In this document: positions 1-7,413 of the stretch, one piece after another
How the letters are laid out: every line of letters starts with the position of its first letter
How positions within the stretch are numbered: the stretch's first letter is position 1
NCBI RefSeq assembly: GCF_003841465.1
Contig: NZ_REFZ01000008.1
Location: 1-64,000, forward strand
DNA from: Natrarchaeobius oligotrophus
GTDB taxonomy: Archaea > Halobacteriota > Halobacteria > Halobacteriales > Natrialbaceae
DNA: 64,000 bases
Direction: 5' to 3'
Notes under the pieces: model-generated
Database searches by the model: none
What the model was told of the DNA's origin: nothing
Seen by the model: only the letters and a program-made list of their open reading frames with translations
Program-made: the position numbers and the translations under genes

Positions 1-158
1 TGGTGGTCTCGTGTTCGCCCCCGCTCATCGGGGGCGAACACGTCATACTCACTGAGAAAGTCAAAGTCGAGGTATTCGAAGAGCGGAAGCGTCTCGACTG
101 CCACGAGATTAAAGAACTCGTCTATCCAAGGCTCATCTTGCAGGGTCGCTGAACTCAT
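1..158 (-). CDS. Insertion-sequence transposase, N-terminal part only (runs off the window)
   Basis: An open frame reads leftward from an ATG at 158-156 to the window edge, giving 52 codons. It begins MSSATLQDEPW and later contains LFEYLDFDFL and VFAPDERGRTRDH. From memory this matches the N-terminus of a family of haloarchaeal IS4/IS5-type DDE transposases, which usually start with a short acidic segment and a FAP..RGRTRDH motif; no search was run. The catalytic DDE region would lie outside the window, so intactness cannot be judged. It marks the left end as mobile-element territory next to the accessory genes that follow. Confidence 0.6.
   Translation of the reverse strand, partial: MSSATLQDEPWIDEFFNLVAVETLPLFEYLDFDFLSEYDVFAPDERGRTRDH
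11..41. repeat. Perfect 13-bp inverted repeat with 5-nt loop inside the transposase frame
   Basis: GTGTTCGCCCCCG (11-23) and its exact reverse complement (29-41) flank CTCAT. The hairpin lies inside the transposase coding sequence, over the FAPDERGRTR motif, so coding constraint may partly explain it. It could also form a strong mRNA hairpin near the 5' end of the transposase transcript. Confidence 0.7.
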
Positions 159-202
159 TCCACCTCAGCGTTCACCCTGCTCTTAGGTATGCTAACTGTT
201 CT

Positions 203-1027
203 ATGACACCCTCTATGAATCCAACTAGGGAACAATTCTCAGGTCATCCAACAATTCGATTCGGTAGCGGTACCGAACCGCTTGTCATTCTTCCCGGACT
301 TAGCGACGCGTTAGAGGGGGGTGACACGCCGAAAATAACACGGGTCCTTCTCGAACGGTACTACATGCGACCATTTGCTGACGACTTTGACGTGTATGTC
401 GTCAAGCGTCCACGTGACATGCCGGACGGCATCACGACCCGAGAGATGGCAAGTAATTATGGGGATGTTCTCGCCGAGATCGGGCCTGCGAATGTGCTCG
501 GACTCTCAATGGGCGGATTGATTGCACAGTATCTAGGCATCAAGCACGCTGAACACGTGCGAAACCTCGTTATCGCAATTGCCGGTCCGCAATTGAGCGA
601 ACGTGGCCGCGAAATCGTATCCGGCTGGCTCGCCGCCGGACGTGACGGGGATTGGGCAGACGTGTACGTTGGAAGCATCGAAACGACGTACTCCGCCGGG
701 ACGAAACGCGCTGCGTACGGTGCACTACTCAAAATTCCGGGGATTATCAAAGAACCACCGTACCCGAATGATTTCATCACCTCGGCACAGGCCTGTCTCG
801 ACCATGACGCCACAGGCGAACTCGATATGACCGAACCGGAAACACTCGTCATCGGCGGTTCCGAAGATCAACTTTTCGATGCTGAGGACCTCCAGGCGAT
901 GGGAACAACAATCCCGAACGCACGGACACATCTCATCGAAAACACTGGGCATGGTGCCTTCGAGGAACGCAGACGCGAATTCTGCTCCACGATCACGTCG
1001 TTCCTCTTTGAACAACGGTCAGCGTAA
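203..1027 (+). CDS. Alpha/beta hydrolase
   Basis: A 274-residue alpha/beta-hydrolase-fold protein. The strand before the nucleophile elbow and the elbow itself are visible as VLGLSMGGLI (about residues 98-107), giving Ser as nucleophile. A late strand LVIGGSEDQLFD supplies the probable acid, and ENTGHGAFEE near residue 250 supplies the catalytic His. Length is normal for single-domain esterases or C-C hydrolases. There is no signal peptide, so it should be cytoplasmic. An alternative start is the Met at residue 5. The substrate cannot be read from sequence. It precedes the methyltransferase/SAM-synthetase cluster but is separated from it by about 270 bases, so a shared pathway is only a possibility. 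Confidence 0.85.
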   Translation: MTPSMNPTREQFSGHPTIRFGSGTEPLVILPGLSDALEGGDTPKITRVLLERYYMRPFADDFDVYVVKRPRDMPDGITTREMASNYGDVLAEIGPANVLGLSMGGLIAQYLGIKHAEHVRNLVIAIAGPQLSERGREIVSGWLAAGRDGDWADVYVGSIETTYSAGTKRAAYGALLKIPGIIKEPPYPNDFITSAQACLDHDATGELDMTEPETLVIGGSEDQLFDAEDLQAMGTTIPNARTHLIENTGHGAFEERRREFCSTITSFLFEQRSA

Positions 1028-1296
1028 CCTGTCCCGTAGCGAGTACGTTCGGTATATGTGTGACGTCACAGTACTACTGATTACCTGACTCAACCCGAAT
1101 TGGTCGCAACAAACGAAATCGAGTGCTGAACTCATCCTCTGTGTCGATCACTCCGTTTATAACAAATATCCGCCATTTCATTCAGTGTGTGCTGAACTCA
1201 GGGCGCGAATGTCGCACGAGATCCAGGTGAATTTGTGAAGGTGACGATCGCTCAGCACAACCCCTCTACACATCAAGTCACCTAATACGTTCATCT
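1028..1296. other. Intergenic region with repeated TGCTGAACTCA motif
   Basis: No gene is seen. TGCTGAACTCATC occurs at 1124-1136 and TGCTGAACTCA again at 1190-1200 in the same orientation. A near copy overlaps the transposase start (around 148-158), and the exact reverse complement GATGAGTTCAGCA lies at 16761-16773. These may be insertion-sequence ends or scars. Confidence 0.4.
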
Positions 1297-2115
1297 TCAT
1301 ATCGATGACTTTCGAAATGACACCAGCCAAAACTTCCCGTTTGCGATCTTCATACTACTAATGTCGTGCATATTATCAGGAACAAGATCGATTGGTGGGT
1401 CGGCAACGCGGGTTGCACGCTCAGGAATCAGTCGTACAACAATCTGCGGTAAGTTGATGAATTCAGAAGTCTCGTCAGCAATATATAATTTAGCGTCAGG
1501 CTTTGCAACCCGAATCATCTCGTCGATAGCCGCTTGTTTGTCGTTGAAAAAATTGAATCCGCCGACATGAAACACTACATCGAAGCGTTCGCTTTGGAAC
1601 GGGAGCGCCTCGGCGTTTCCCTGCACAAGCCCAACATCGATGTCCCACTTTCTTAGGTTCTTCTGGCATTTGTTCAACATGCCGTAGGAGATGTCGTTTC
1701 CAAAAAAGTGCCCGTCCATACCATGTCGAGCTAAATTTCGGAATTGTTGTCCCGTTCCGACAGCCGTCTCAAGCACACGATCACCCGATTCTATCGTTAT
1801 GATTTCGGCGAGCTCATCTAACCACTGCTGTAATCTCGACAATGGAAGGGCATACATCAAATCATATGCGTAACTAAACCAATCGTAGCCGATTTGTTGT
1901 TTCCGATTGTTCCCGAAAACATCGTCTTTCCGGAGAATAACCGGTATTCCGTTCCTGATTTCGAACCGCTCTTCTGTAATCGGATCGATCATCACATCAT
2001 CTTCAAGAATTAGCGAATTTCCAGTAGTCGGATTCCGCAATAGAGTGAGTATTTCACGTTGTTTGGTTTGAACGGTCTCGGGGTCACCCTCACTAACCAT
2101 GCCAATTTGTACCAT
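1297..2115 (-). CDS. SAM-dependent class I methyltransferase with Trm112-like N-terminal domain
   Basis: A 272-residue protein. Residues about 25-65 (LLRNPTTGN ... FEIRNGIPVILR) resemble the Trm112-like module found before many UbiE-type methyltransferases, but the usual zinc cysteines are absent. The Rossmann methyltransferase follows: motif I DRVLETAVGTG, motif II GNDISYGML, then VQGNAEALPF and FDVVFHVGG. It would transfer a methyl group from SAM to an unidentified small molecule or lipid. It is clearly paralogous to the divergent gene at 2200-3009, sharing ISYGML.KCQKN and GLVQGNAE. Translation could also start at an internal Met at 2100. The 84-base gap to its paralogue suggests a shared promoter region. 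Confidence 0.85.
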   Translation of the reverse strand: MVQIGMVSEGDPETVQTKQREILTLLRNPTTGNSLILEDDVMIDPITEERFEIRNGIPVILRKDDVFGNNRKQQIGYDWFSYAYDLMYALPLSRLQQWLDELAEIITIESGDRVLETAVGTGQQFRNLARHGMDGHFFGNDISYGMLNKCQKNLRKWDIDVGLVQGNAEALPFQSERFDVVFHVGGFNFFNDKQAAIDEMIRVAKPDAKLYIADETSEFINLPQIVVRLIPERATRVADPPIDLVPDNMHDISSMKIANGKFWLVSFRKSSI

Positions 2116-2167
2116 TCGAGAACGATTAGCTGTTGTGTAGATTCCTGCTTCTTTTGAACCCGACCTA

Positions 2168-2174
2168 GGCTTTA
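2168..2174 (+). promoter_or_regulatory. TATA-like box for the 2200 methyltransferase
   Basis: GGCTTTAC is centred about 28 bases upstream of the ATG at 2200, the spacing expected of a haloarchaeal TATA element serving a leaderless or nearly leaderless transcript. It lies in the short divergent intergenic region 2116-2199. Confidence 0.4.
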
Positions 2175-2199
2175 CCTCCTACAATCCGTAATCCATTGT

Positions 2200-3009
2200 A
2201 TGGGGACAAGCGAAGAACAACGAACCAAACAGGCTGAACAGCTTCGGTTACTCCGGAATCCGTACACAGGCAATACAGTATTTCGTGACGATGGCGTATT
2301 GATTGATTCGGAGTCGGGAGAGCAGTTTCCGATCCGTGATGGAATTCCAGTGCTGCTCCGTGAGGAGGACGTGGTCGGTATCAACCGACGGATGCAATGG
2401 ACGTTCGATTTACAGAGTTATATCTATGATTTGTCGAGATCAAGGATACTGTCCGGTCTCGAAGCCGGGCGATCGGAATACTCCGAACAGTTGGATGTGA
2501 ACCCCGGGGACCGTGTACTCGAAAGCTGTGTGGGGACGGGACTGCAGCTTCGAAACCTCCAGGAAAACGGAAAGGAAGCTGACTACTTTGGAGTGGATAT
2601 CTCGTATGGAATGTTGAAAAAATGCCAGAAGAACGCTCGAAAATGGAGGATGAACGTCGGACTGGTTCAGGGGAATGCAGAACAACTTCCCTATGCGGAC
2701 GATACCTTTGATGTTGTGTTCGAGTTCGGAGGGATTCTGTTTGTGCCAGAAAAAGTTGAGGCCACGCTTCAGGAAATGATTCGGGTCACCAAACCTAGTG
2801 GACAAGTTGCGTTTGTGACGCCGACAGCAAAATTACTCGACGCTAACCTCTTTGTGAAAGCCGGCCTAAAGTGGTTTGGGATACCAGCGGAACCCGGGCC
2901 CTGGGAATCCGCATTGGAGGTCGTCCCAAACATTGCAACGAACAAATTCCAGAAGGATATCTGGAACGGAAAACTGAGCGTGATCTCGTTTCAAAAACCA
3001 GAAAAATGA
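2200..3009 (+). CDS. SAM-dependent class I methyltransferase, paralogue of the divergent gene
   Basis: A 269-residue methyltransferase. It has a cysteine-less Trm112-like N-terminal module (LLRNPYTGN ... FPIRDGIPVLLR), then SAM-binding motif I DRVLESCVGTG, acidic motif II GVDISYGMLKKC, GLVQGNAEQLPY and FDVVFEFGG. By eye it is close to the 1297-2115 protein through the Rossmann core, while the C-terminal thirds differ (ETSEFINLPQI against TPTAKLLDANLF), which suggests different substrates. Its stop codon overlaps the start of the SAM synthetase gene (ATGA at 3006-3009), so enzyme and cofactor supply are translationally coupled. The substrate is unknown. Confidence 0.87.
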   Translation: MGTSEEQRTKQAEQLRLLRNPYTGNTVFRDDGVLIDSESGEQFPIRDGIPVLLREEDVVGINRRMQWTFDLQSYIYDLSRSRILSGLEAGRSEYSEQLDVNPGDRVLESCVGTGLQLRNLQENGKEADYFGVDISYGMLKKCQKNARKWRMNVGLVQGNAEQLPYADDTFDVVFEFGGILFVPEKVEATLQEMIRVTKPSGQVAFVTPTAKLLDANLFVKAGLKWFGIPAEPGPWESALEVVPNIATNKFQKDIWNGKLSVISFQKPEK

Positions 3010-4175
3010 GTGATAGAATGAACACCTTCCCTGTGACCATCTCATCTCTTGCTGGCGATCCAATCGAGGACCGTCGGGCTGAGTTCGTCGAGCGCAAGGG
3101 CCCCGGTCACCCTGACACTATCTGTGATGGAATCGCTGAAGCCGTATCGCGGGAACTCTGTCGAGAATACCAGGCAGAATTTGACCGCGTCCTTCACCAC
3201 AACACGGATAGCGTCCTGTTGATTGCAGGTGACTCGACGCCTGAGTTCGGCGGCGGATCACTCGATTCGCCCATCCGGATCATTCTCGGCGGGCAGGCGA
3301 CGGCGGAAGTCGAAGACACGACAATTCCGATCAACGAGATCGCCGAACAGGCGGCCCGCGGGTATATAGAGACGCATTTCGAGGACTTACCCAGCGGCTA
3401 CGTCGATATCTGGCCGCATCTGGGACCGACCTCCGTGGATCTCCAGGATCTGTTCGATCGCGGTGACGTGTTGGCGAACGACACGAGCATCGCCGTTGGC
3501 TATGCGCCGCTCTCGGAGACCGAAGCGATCGTCAAAACGCTAGAGCCGAGAATCTGGCAGGAGATTGACGCTGCAGGCAAGGACGTCAAGCTAATGGGCG
3601 TCCGAACGAATGATCAACTCCACCTCATTATTGCAACCGCGATCCGTTCGTCACAGGTTTCATCGGTTGAGGAGTACCTCGATGTGAAGGCACAGATTCG
3701 AGACCTCGCACTGGGGCATGCACGAAACCACACGAATCGAGAGGTCCGTGTCGATGTGAACACTGCCGATAATCCGGATGAGGGAATCGTGTACATCACC
3801 GAAACGGGGCTATCCGCGGAGGACGGGGACGATGGTGGCGTCGGTCGCGGAAACCGGGTTACGGGATTGATCACGCCCCATCGCCACATGAGTATGGAGG
3901 CGACGGCTGGAAAGAATCCGATCTCACACGTCGGGAAACTCTACAACGTGCTCGCAAAACGGACGGCGGAACGAATCGCCACCGAAACCAGTGCGGATTT
4001 TGCGAGCGTTCACATGGTCTCCGAGATCGGCATGCCGATCGCAGCCCCCGACGCTGTTGATGTCGAAACAACAACCTCAGATCACAGCGAGGTAGAGGCC
4101 ATCGTGCGATCTGAGGCGGGGAGGATCGATGAGATCACGGAGGGTATCATCGCAGGCGATGTTGAGCTGTTCTGA
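3006..4175 (+). CDS. mat: S-adenosylmethionine synthetase, archaeal type
   Basis: Makes SAM from methionine and ATP in the cytoplasm. The 389-residue product is the usual size of the archaeal MAT family. It shows the family signature GPGHPDTICDGIAEAVSREL near residues 28-47, HHNTDSVLL, GGGSLDSPIRIILGGQAT, and the glycine-rich GGVGRGNRVTGLITPHRHMS toward the C-terminus. The frame is open further upstream, but the ATG at 3006, overlapping the methyltransferase stop, gives the normal N-terminus. Placement directly behind a methyltransferase, with two more methyltransferases within 2 kb, suggests a dedicated or additional copy rather than the housekeeping gene; whether another copy exists lies outside this window. 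Confidence 0.95.
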   Translation: MSDRMNTFPVTISSLAGDPIEDRRAEFVERKGPGHPDTICDGIAEAVSRELCREYQAEFDRVLHHNTDSVLLIAGDSTPEFGGGSLDSPIRIILGGQATAEVEDTTIPINEIAEQAARGYIETHFEDLPSGYVDIWPHLGPTSVDLQDLFDRGDVLANDTSIAVGYAPLSETEAIVKTLEPRIWQEIDAAGKDVKLMGVRTNDQLHLIIATAIRSSQVSSVEEYLDVKAQIRDLALGHARNHTNREVRVDVNTADNPDEGIVYITETGLSAEDGDDGGVGRGNRVTGLITPHRHMSMEATAGKNPISHVGKLYNVLAKRTAERIATETSADFASVHMVSEIGMPIAAPDAVDVETTTSDHSEVEAIVRSEAGRIDEITEGIIAGDVELF

Positions 4176-4480
4176 TGCTCCCTAATACTGGTCGGTATCT
4201 GGACAACTCCTGATTATCGTCTCATCGTCATCGAGTTAGTGCTGGATATGTGCGTTACATTGTATCCTGCACGATCCTTCCAACAACCTCTGAACCCGGT
4301 GGGTAGTTCTCACTTGTCAGAATCGGTTACCGAGGGCAACCTCTGGACAATATGTATCTTTGATTTAATCAGTTCGCCGTCCGTATCTCTGCTATCGGTT
4401 TCTGCCAGCAGAGGAGACTATTTTGGTATTGGTGAATGTGGGGTATTTTTTCCACGTAATGCTTGCAACCACGAGTGTGC
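4176..4480. other. Intergenic region, no gene recognised
   Basis: About 300 bases between two converging genes. Short open frames here have non-haloarchaeal composition and no recognisable motif. A T-run (GTATTTTTTCC, about 4443-4453) may help end transcription of the SAM synthetase gene. Confidence 0.35.
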
Positions 4481-4975
4481 TCAGCGCAGGAAGAACCATC
4501 GTGGCACCTCCTCGCGGTACTTTTCATACTCCTCGCCGTGCTTTTCGAGCAGGTGCGGTTCCTCGTATCCAATGGCCCGGTTGTGAAACCCGATCCACAT
4601 ACCCGCTCCCCACCAGAGGATCGCAACCGACCGACGTAGAAGCGCTTGGCCGAGGATCACCAGGAGGACCCCAATGTACATCGGGTTGCGGGAATGGGCG
4701 TAGATCCCGCCGGTGACGAGATGTTTGGGCTCGTCAGTTGGCGATGGCGTCCCCTCCCCTTCGGAGACAAATTGGAAAGACGTGTATACATAGAGCAGGA
4801 TGCCTGAGACGAGAGACAGAATTCCAAGGCCACGGGCCAGATGCTCGTTGAGTGGAAGTTCGGGGTGCTTTCGCCACCTTGCGAGTAACTGCGGGACGGC
4901 CACTGCAACGATGCCAGGGACAAGGATGGTGAAGACAATAGTCTTCAGATAGGTCGAAATTGACCCCATGCACAT
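4481..4975 (-). CDS. Isoprenylcysteine carboxyl methyltransferase-like membrane protein
   Basis: A 164-residue integral membrane methyltransferase of the ICMT/phospholipid-methyltransferase type. Hydrophobic segments lie at about residues 9-30 and 46-66. The conserved SAM-binding signature follows as GGIYAHSRNPMYIG (about residues 88-101), another membrane segment, and the C-terminal EEPHLLEKHGEEYEKYREEV. In this family the signature binds SAM at the membrane face and methylates lipids, isoprenoids or thiols. The start may be the Met two residues downstream (4969). It is the fourth SAM-related gene in 4 kb and converges on the SAM synthetase. The substrate is unknown. Confidence 0.88.
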   Translation of the reverse strand: MCMGSISTYLKTIVFTILVPGIVAVAVPQLLARWRKHPELPLNEHLARGLGILSLVSGILLYVYTSFQFVSEGEGTPSPTDEPKHLVTGGIYAHSRNPMYIGVLLVILGQALLRRSVAILWWGAGMWIGFHNRAIGYEEPHLLEKHGEEYEKYREEVPRWFFLR

Positions 4976-5102
4976 GTAAACGGATGAAAATGCTATAAAG
5001 GTTCGAGTGGTGGGGTTTCTTTGCTATCATCACAACAATGCACGTCATACTCGGTCGATCCATCTGCAGCGGGTTGTCGGAAACCTGGAGAGTGGCCATA
5101 CA

Positions 5103-5615
5103 ATGAAGGGTGGAAAGGACGTACTTCACAGCATTCTGAAGAGGAAATTGTGGGAATATTTCGGTCGCTTCACACTGCTCCATATCCTTTTGTATGTCGT
5201 GTTCGCGTCGATTTTCGTAACGCTCGCTCCATTGATCCCCGTCGAACATCGCGTCGCGTTCGATGTCGTCGAACCGTATTCCTTAGAGACGGCGTACATC
5301 CTTGGCCAGCTACTCCGTGGGGGTGTACTGGCGCTCATCCTGTATCCGTTCTACGACGTGTTCGTTCGAAACGAACGCGGTTGGATAGTGCTGTTCGGCG
5401 CGTTGTGGGGGATCGCCGTAATCGGGACGGTCGAACCGCAACCTGGATCGATCGAAGGCCTGATCTATACCCTGACGACCGCCACCGAACACACAATTAT
5501 CCTCACGATTAGTGCGATCCAAGTGTTCGTGTTCTCGGTGGTATTGGTTCACTGGGAACGACGAAATCGGGGAGTCAGCTCATATTCTCAAGGAGGTGAG
5601 ACCGATGATGGATGA
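5103..5615 (+). CDS. Hypothetical four-helix membrane protein (paralogue A)
   Basis: A 170-residue protein with about four predicted membrane segments: LLHILLYVVFASIFVTLA, LLRGGVLALILYPFYDVF, GWIVLFGALWGIAVIG and a C-terminal TISAIQVFVFSVVLVHW. The frame is open further upstream, but the ATG at 5103 gives a natural N-terminus. It is homologous to the next gene, with shared features RFT.LH, GQ..RG..LA..LYPFY..FV and RSGW/RGW..LFG. The family is not recognised. The C-terminus overlaps the next gene's start, so the two are co-translated and may form a heteromer. Confidence 0.72.
   Translation: MKGGKDVLHSILKRKLWEYFGRFTLLHILLYVVFASIFVTLAPLIPVEHRVAFDVVEPYSLETAYILGQLLRGGVLALILYPFYDVFVRNERGWIVLFGALWGIAVIGTVEPQPGSIEGLIYTLTTATEHTIILTISAIQVFVFSVVLVHWERRNRGVSSYSQGGETDDG
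5591..5599 (+). promoter_or_regulatory. Strong Shine-Dalgarno sequence inside the upstream gene
   Basis: AGGAGGTGA is complementary to the archaeal 16S rRNA 3' end and sits 5 to 8 bases before two candidate ATGs. Such a strong site is uncommon in this mostly leaderless genome, and it fixes the start of the second membrane protein. Confidence 0.7.
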
Positions 5616-6090
5616 TGGTCTCCGGGGTTTCGTCATTCGGTTTACCGTGCTCCACGTCGTCACGTACTGGGTCGTGGGAATGATGTTTTTTCAGTTACAA
5701 CCAGGGTACGAAGAGGCGCTGGCAGTTATCGAAACGTTCGAGCACTGGCGAGACCTGGAGGATATCACCATGGTGGCAGCCGTCTTTTTCGGTCAGTTCG
5801 TTCGCGGTGCCTTGCTTGCTGTCTTCTTGTATCCGTTTTACACGCGGTTCGTACACGCGCGATCTGGGTGGCTGTTGCTCTTTGGTCTCCTCTATGGATT
5901 GACATTCCTCGGATCACCAGTCTTCTTCCCCGAAACCGTCCAGGTGATACTGGACGGATCACTGCGCGACCTTCTCCGCTCTCTCGAAATCGGAGTTCCT
6001 GAAGTCACCGTGCAGATGCTGGTCTTCTCCTGGCTCCTCTGGCGGTGGGAACGCAGAGTGATTTCGAACCACTGTGAGATGGACTCGTGA
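5605..6090 (+). CDS. Hypothetical four-helix membrane protein (paralogue B)
   Basis: A 161-residue membrane protein resembling its upstream neighbour: FTVLHVVTYWVVGMMFF, FGQFVRGALLAVFLYPFY, SGWLLLFGLLYGLTFLG and a final VQMLVFSWLLWRWERR. A near-perfect Shine-Dalgarno (AGGAGGTGA, 5591-5599) precedes the ATGs at 5605 and 5608, fixing the start and showing leadered, coupled translation within the upstream gene's last codons. The short basic tail after the final helix is shared with the paralogue. No family is recognised. Confidence 0.73.
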   Translation: MMDDGLRGFVIRFTVLHVVTYWVVGMMFFQLQPGYEEALAVIETFEHWRDLEDITMVAAVFFGQFVRGALLAVFLYPFYTRFVHARSGWLLLFGLLYGLTFLGSPVFFPETVQVILDGSLRDLLRSLEIGVPEVTVQMLVFSWLLWRWERRVISNHCEMDS

Positions 6091-6126
6091 ATCACCTACA
6101 TGTATAGATCCAGTTCAGTTTTAAAC

Positions 6127-6429
6127 ATGATATTGGTAATTTTTGAAGGAAAGGATCCAAGACAGCGGATTTCGGCCGGTTTCCTCCTTCTGATAATCGC
6201 ACTTGGAGTACTCGTCGTACAACCTGCTGGCCCGGAAGTGTCTGCGTTCCTTGCCGGGATCAATCTCCTGTTGAGCGCCCTCTTTCTCGTGACTGTCGGG
6301 CGGGGGATACGACGGGTGAACCAGCCTACGTCACTTCCTAGTACTTTGCCATGTAGAGGAACGTCTAGTTCATTAAGAGCTTCTACGACCTGTTTTCGAG
6401 CGCTCAAACAAGGCCCAACAAAGCCATAA
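6127..6429 (+). CDS. Possible small membrane protein
   Basis: From the ATG at 6127 (another at 6100) the frame encodes a charged N-terminus, then two convincing membrane segments, ISAGFLLLIIALGVLVVQ and VSAFLAGINLLLSALFLVT. The final 35 residues (from about NQPTSLP) are Ser/Thr/Arg-rich and look unlike haloarchaeal protein, as if an original stop had been lost or a frameshift had occurred. It could be a real small transmembrane protein with a decayed tail. No family is recognised. Confidence 0.45.
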   Translation: MILVIFEGKDPRQRISAGFLLLIIALGVLVVQPAGPEVSAFLAGINLLLSALFLVTVGRGIRRVNQPTSLPSTLPCRGTSSSLRASTTCFRALKQGPTKP

Positions 6430-6513
6430 CGGTACAACGAATCAATCGGAGTTATATCTAAAGGAGAGAACCGACATTCTGAATCGTCTCAACCGTGTAT
6501 CTCGGCTATCCTC

Positions 6514-7398
6514 ATGCTCACGAACTGGATTCGAACACATCGCCTCGTTTCGTTTTTTCTTCTTACCTACGCAATCTCCTGGAGCCTCAACGGTGTCGTC
6601 ATCGCTCTTCAAATGGAACCGTCGTGGACACGATGGATCCTCAGTGGCTTTCTCAGTGCTTCCGGACCAGCGATCGCCGCCGCTATCGTGGTTCACGTCA
6701 GTGACGACGATCTTCGAGTGTGGGCGCGTGGCATCGTTCACTGGCGCGTTCATCCGAAGTGGTACGTGGCCGCGATCGGAATCCCTGCTGCGATTGCGCT
6801 GAGTGCCGGAGCCATAGCCGCGTTACTCGGTGGCCCGATCGATTTCGGTGCGTTCTCGCCTAACCTACTCACGCTCGCGTTCGGGATTCTCCTGGGGACG
6901 TTCATCGGCGGCGGCCAAGAAGAAATCGGCTGGCGTGGGTTCGCCCAGCCAGAACTCCAGCAGCGCTACGGTGGGCTCGTCGCGGCCATCGTGATCGGCG
7001 TCCTCTGGGGTGGCTGGCACCTTCCGTTGTTTTTCGATCCGACAGCTCCACATGCCCAATGGCCGCTCGCGTCACAGCTTTCGTATTTCGTTGGCATCAT
7101 TGGGTTCTCGGTACTTCTCGCCTGGGTCTACAACGGCTCGGGTGGAAGCATCCTGCTGGTCATGATCATGCACGGGAGTGAGAACGCCCTGGGTGCGCTC
7201 GTCCCACTCGACGTGGATCTCGTCATCGTAGACGGCGTCCCGGACTGGGGACTGCTCGTGTCACTCAACGTCTCTCACGTAGCGGTGACATGGGTGTTCG
7301 CGCTGGTTGTACTCATGGTCGTTGGAACCGGATTACGTGCTACGAGACTGTCAGCAGCCGGTGCTACCGGTACAACACGGCAGGACGAACGAGTGTGA
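6514..7398 (+). CDS. CPBP-family intramembrane metalloprotease
   Basis: A 294-residue polytopic membrane protein with about eight hydrophobic segments. It carries the CPBP/Abi (CAAX protease, Rce1-like) motifs: EEIGWRGF (about residues 136-143), a helix with GGWHLPLF (about 167-174) and the late HGSENA (about 225-230). The Glu-Glu-Arg and His residues form the family's active site. Bacterial and archaeal members act in regulated membrane proteolysis, bacteriocin immunity or prenyl-protein processing; the target here is unknown. It ends 15 bases before the convergent hydrolase gene. Confidence 0.9.
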   Translation: MLTNWIRTHRLVSFFLLTYAISWSLNGVVIALQMEPSWTRWILSGFLSASGPAIAAAIVVHVSDDDLRVWARGIVHWRVHPKWYVAAIGIPAAIALSAGAIAALLGGPIDFGAFSPNLLTLAFGILLGTFIGGGQEEIGWRGFAQPELQQRYGGLVAAIVIGVLWGGWHLPLFFDPTAPHAQWPLASQLSYFVGIIGFSVLLAWVYNGSGGSILLVMIMHGSENALGALVPLDVDLVIVDGVPDWGLLVSLNVSHVAVTWVFALVVLMVVGTGLRATRLSAAGATGTTRQDERV

Positions 7399-7413
7399 TC
7401 GTCTCTACGGTAC

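Noticed and set aside
11-41. The strong hairpin as an intrinsic terminator
   Set aside because: It lies inside the transposase coding frame and lacks a following T-run on either strand.
4239-4586. 115-codon plus-strand frame after the SAM synthetase
   Set aside because: It overlaps the 3' end of the ICMT-like gene on the other strand and reads as Cys/Ser-rich non-halophilic sequence.
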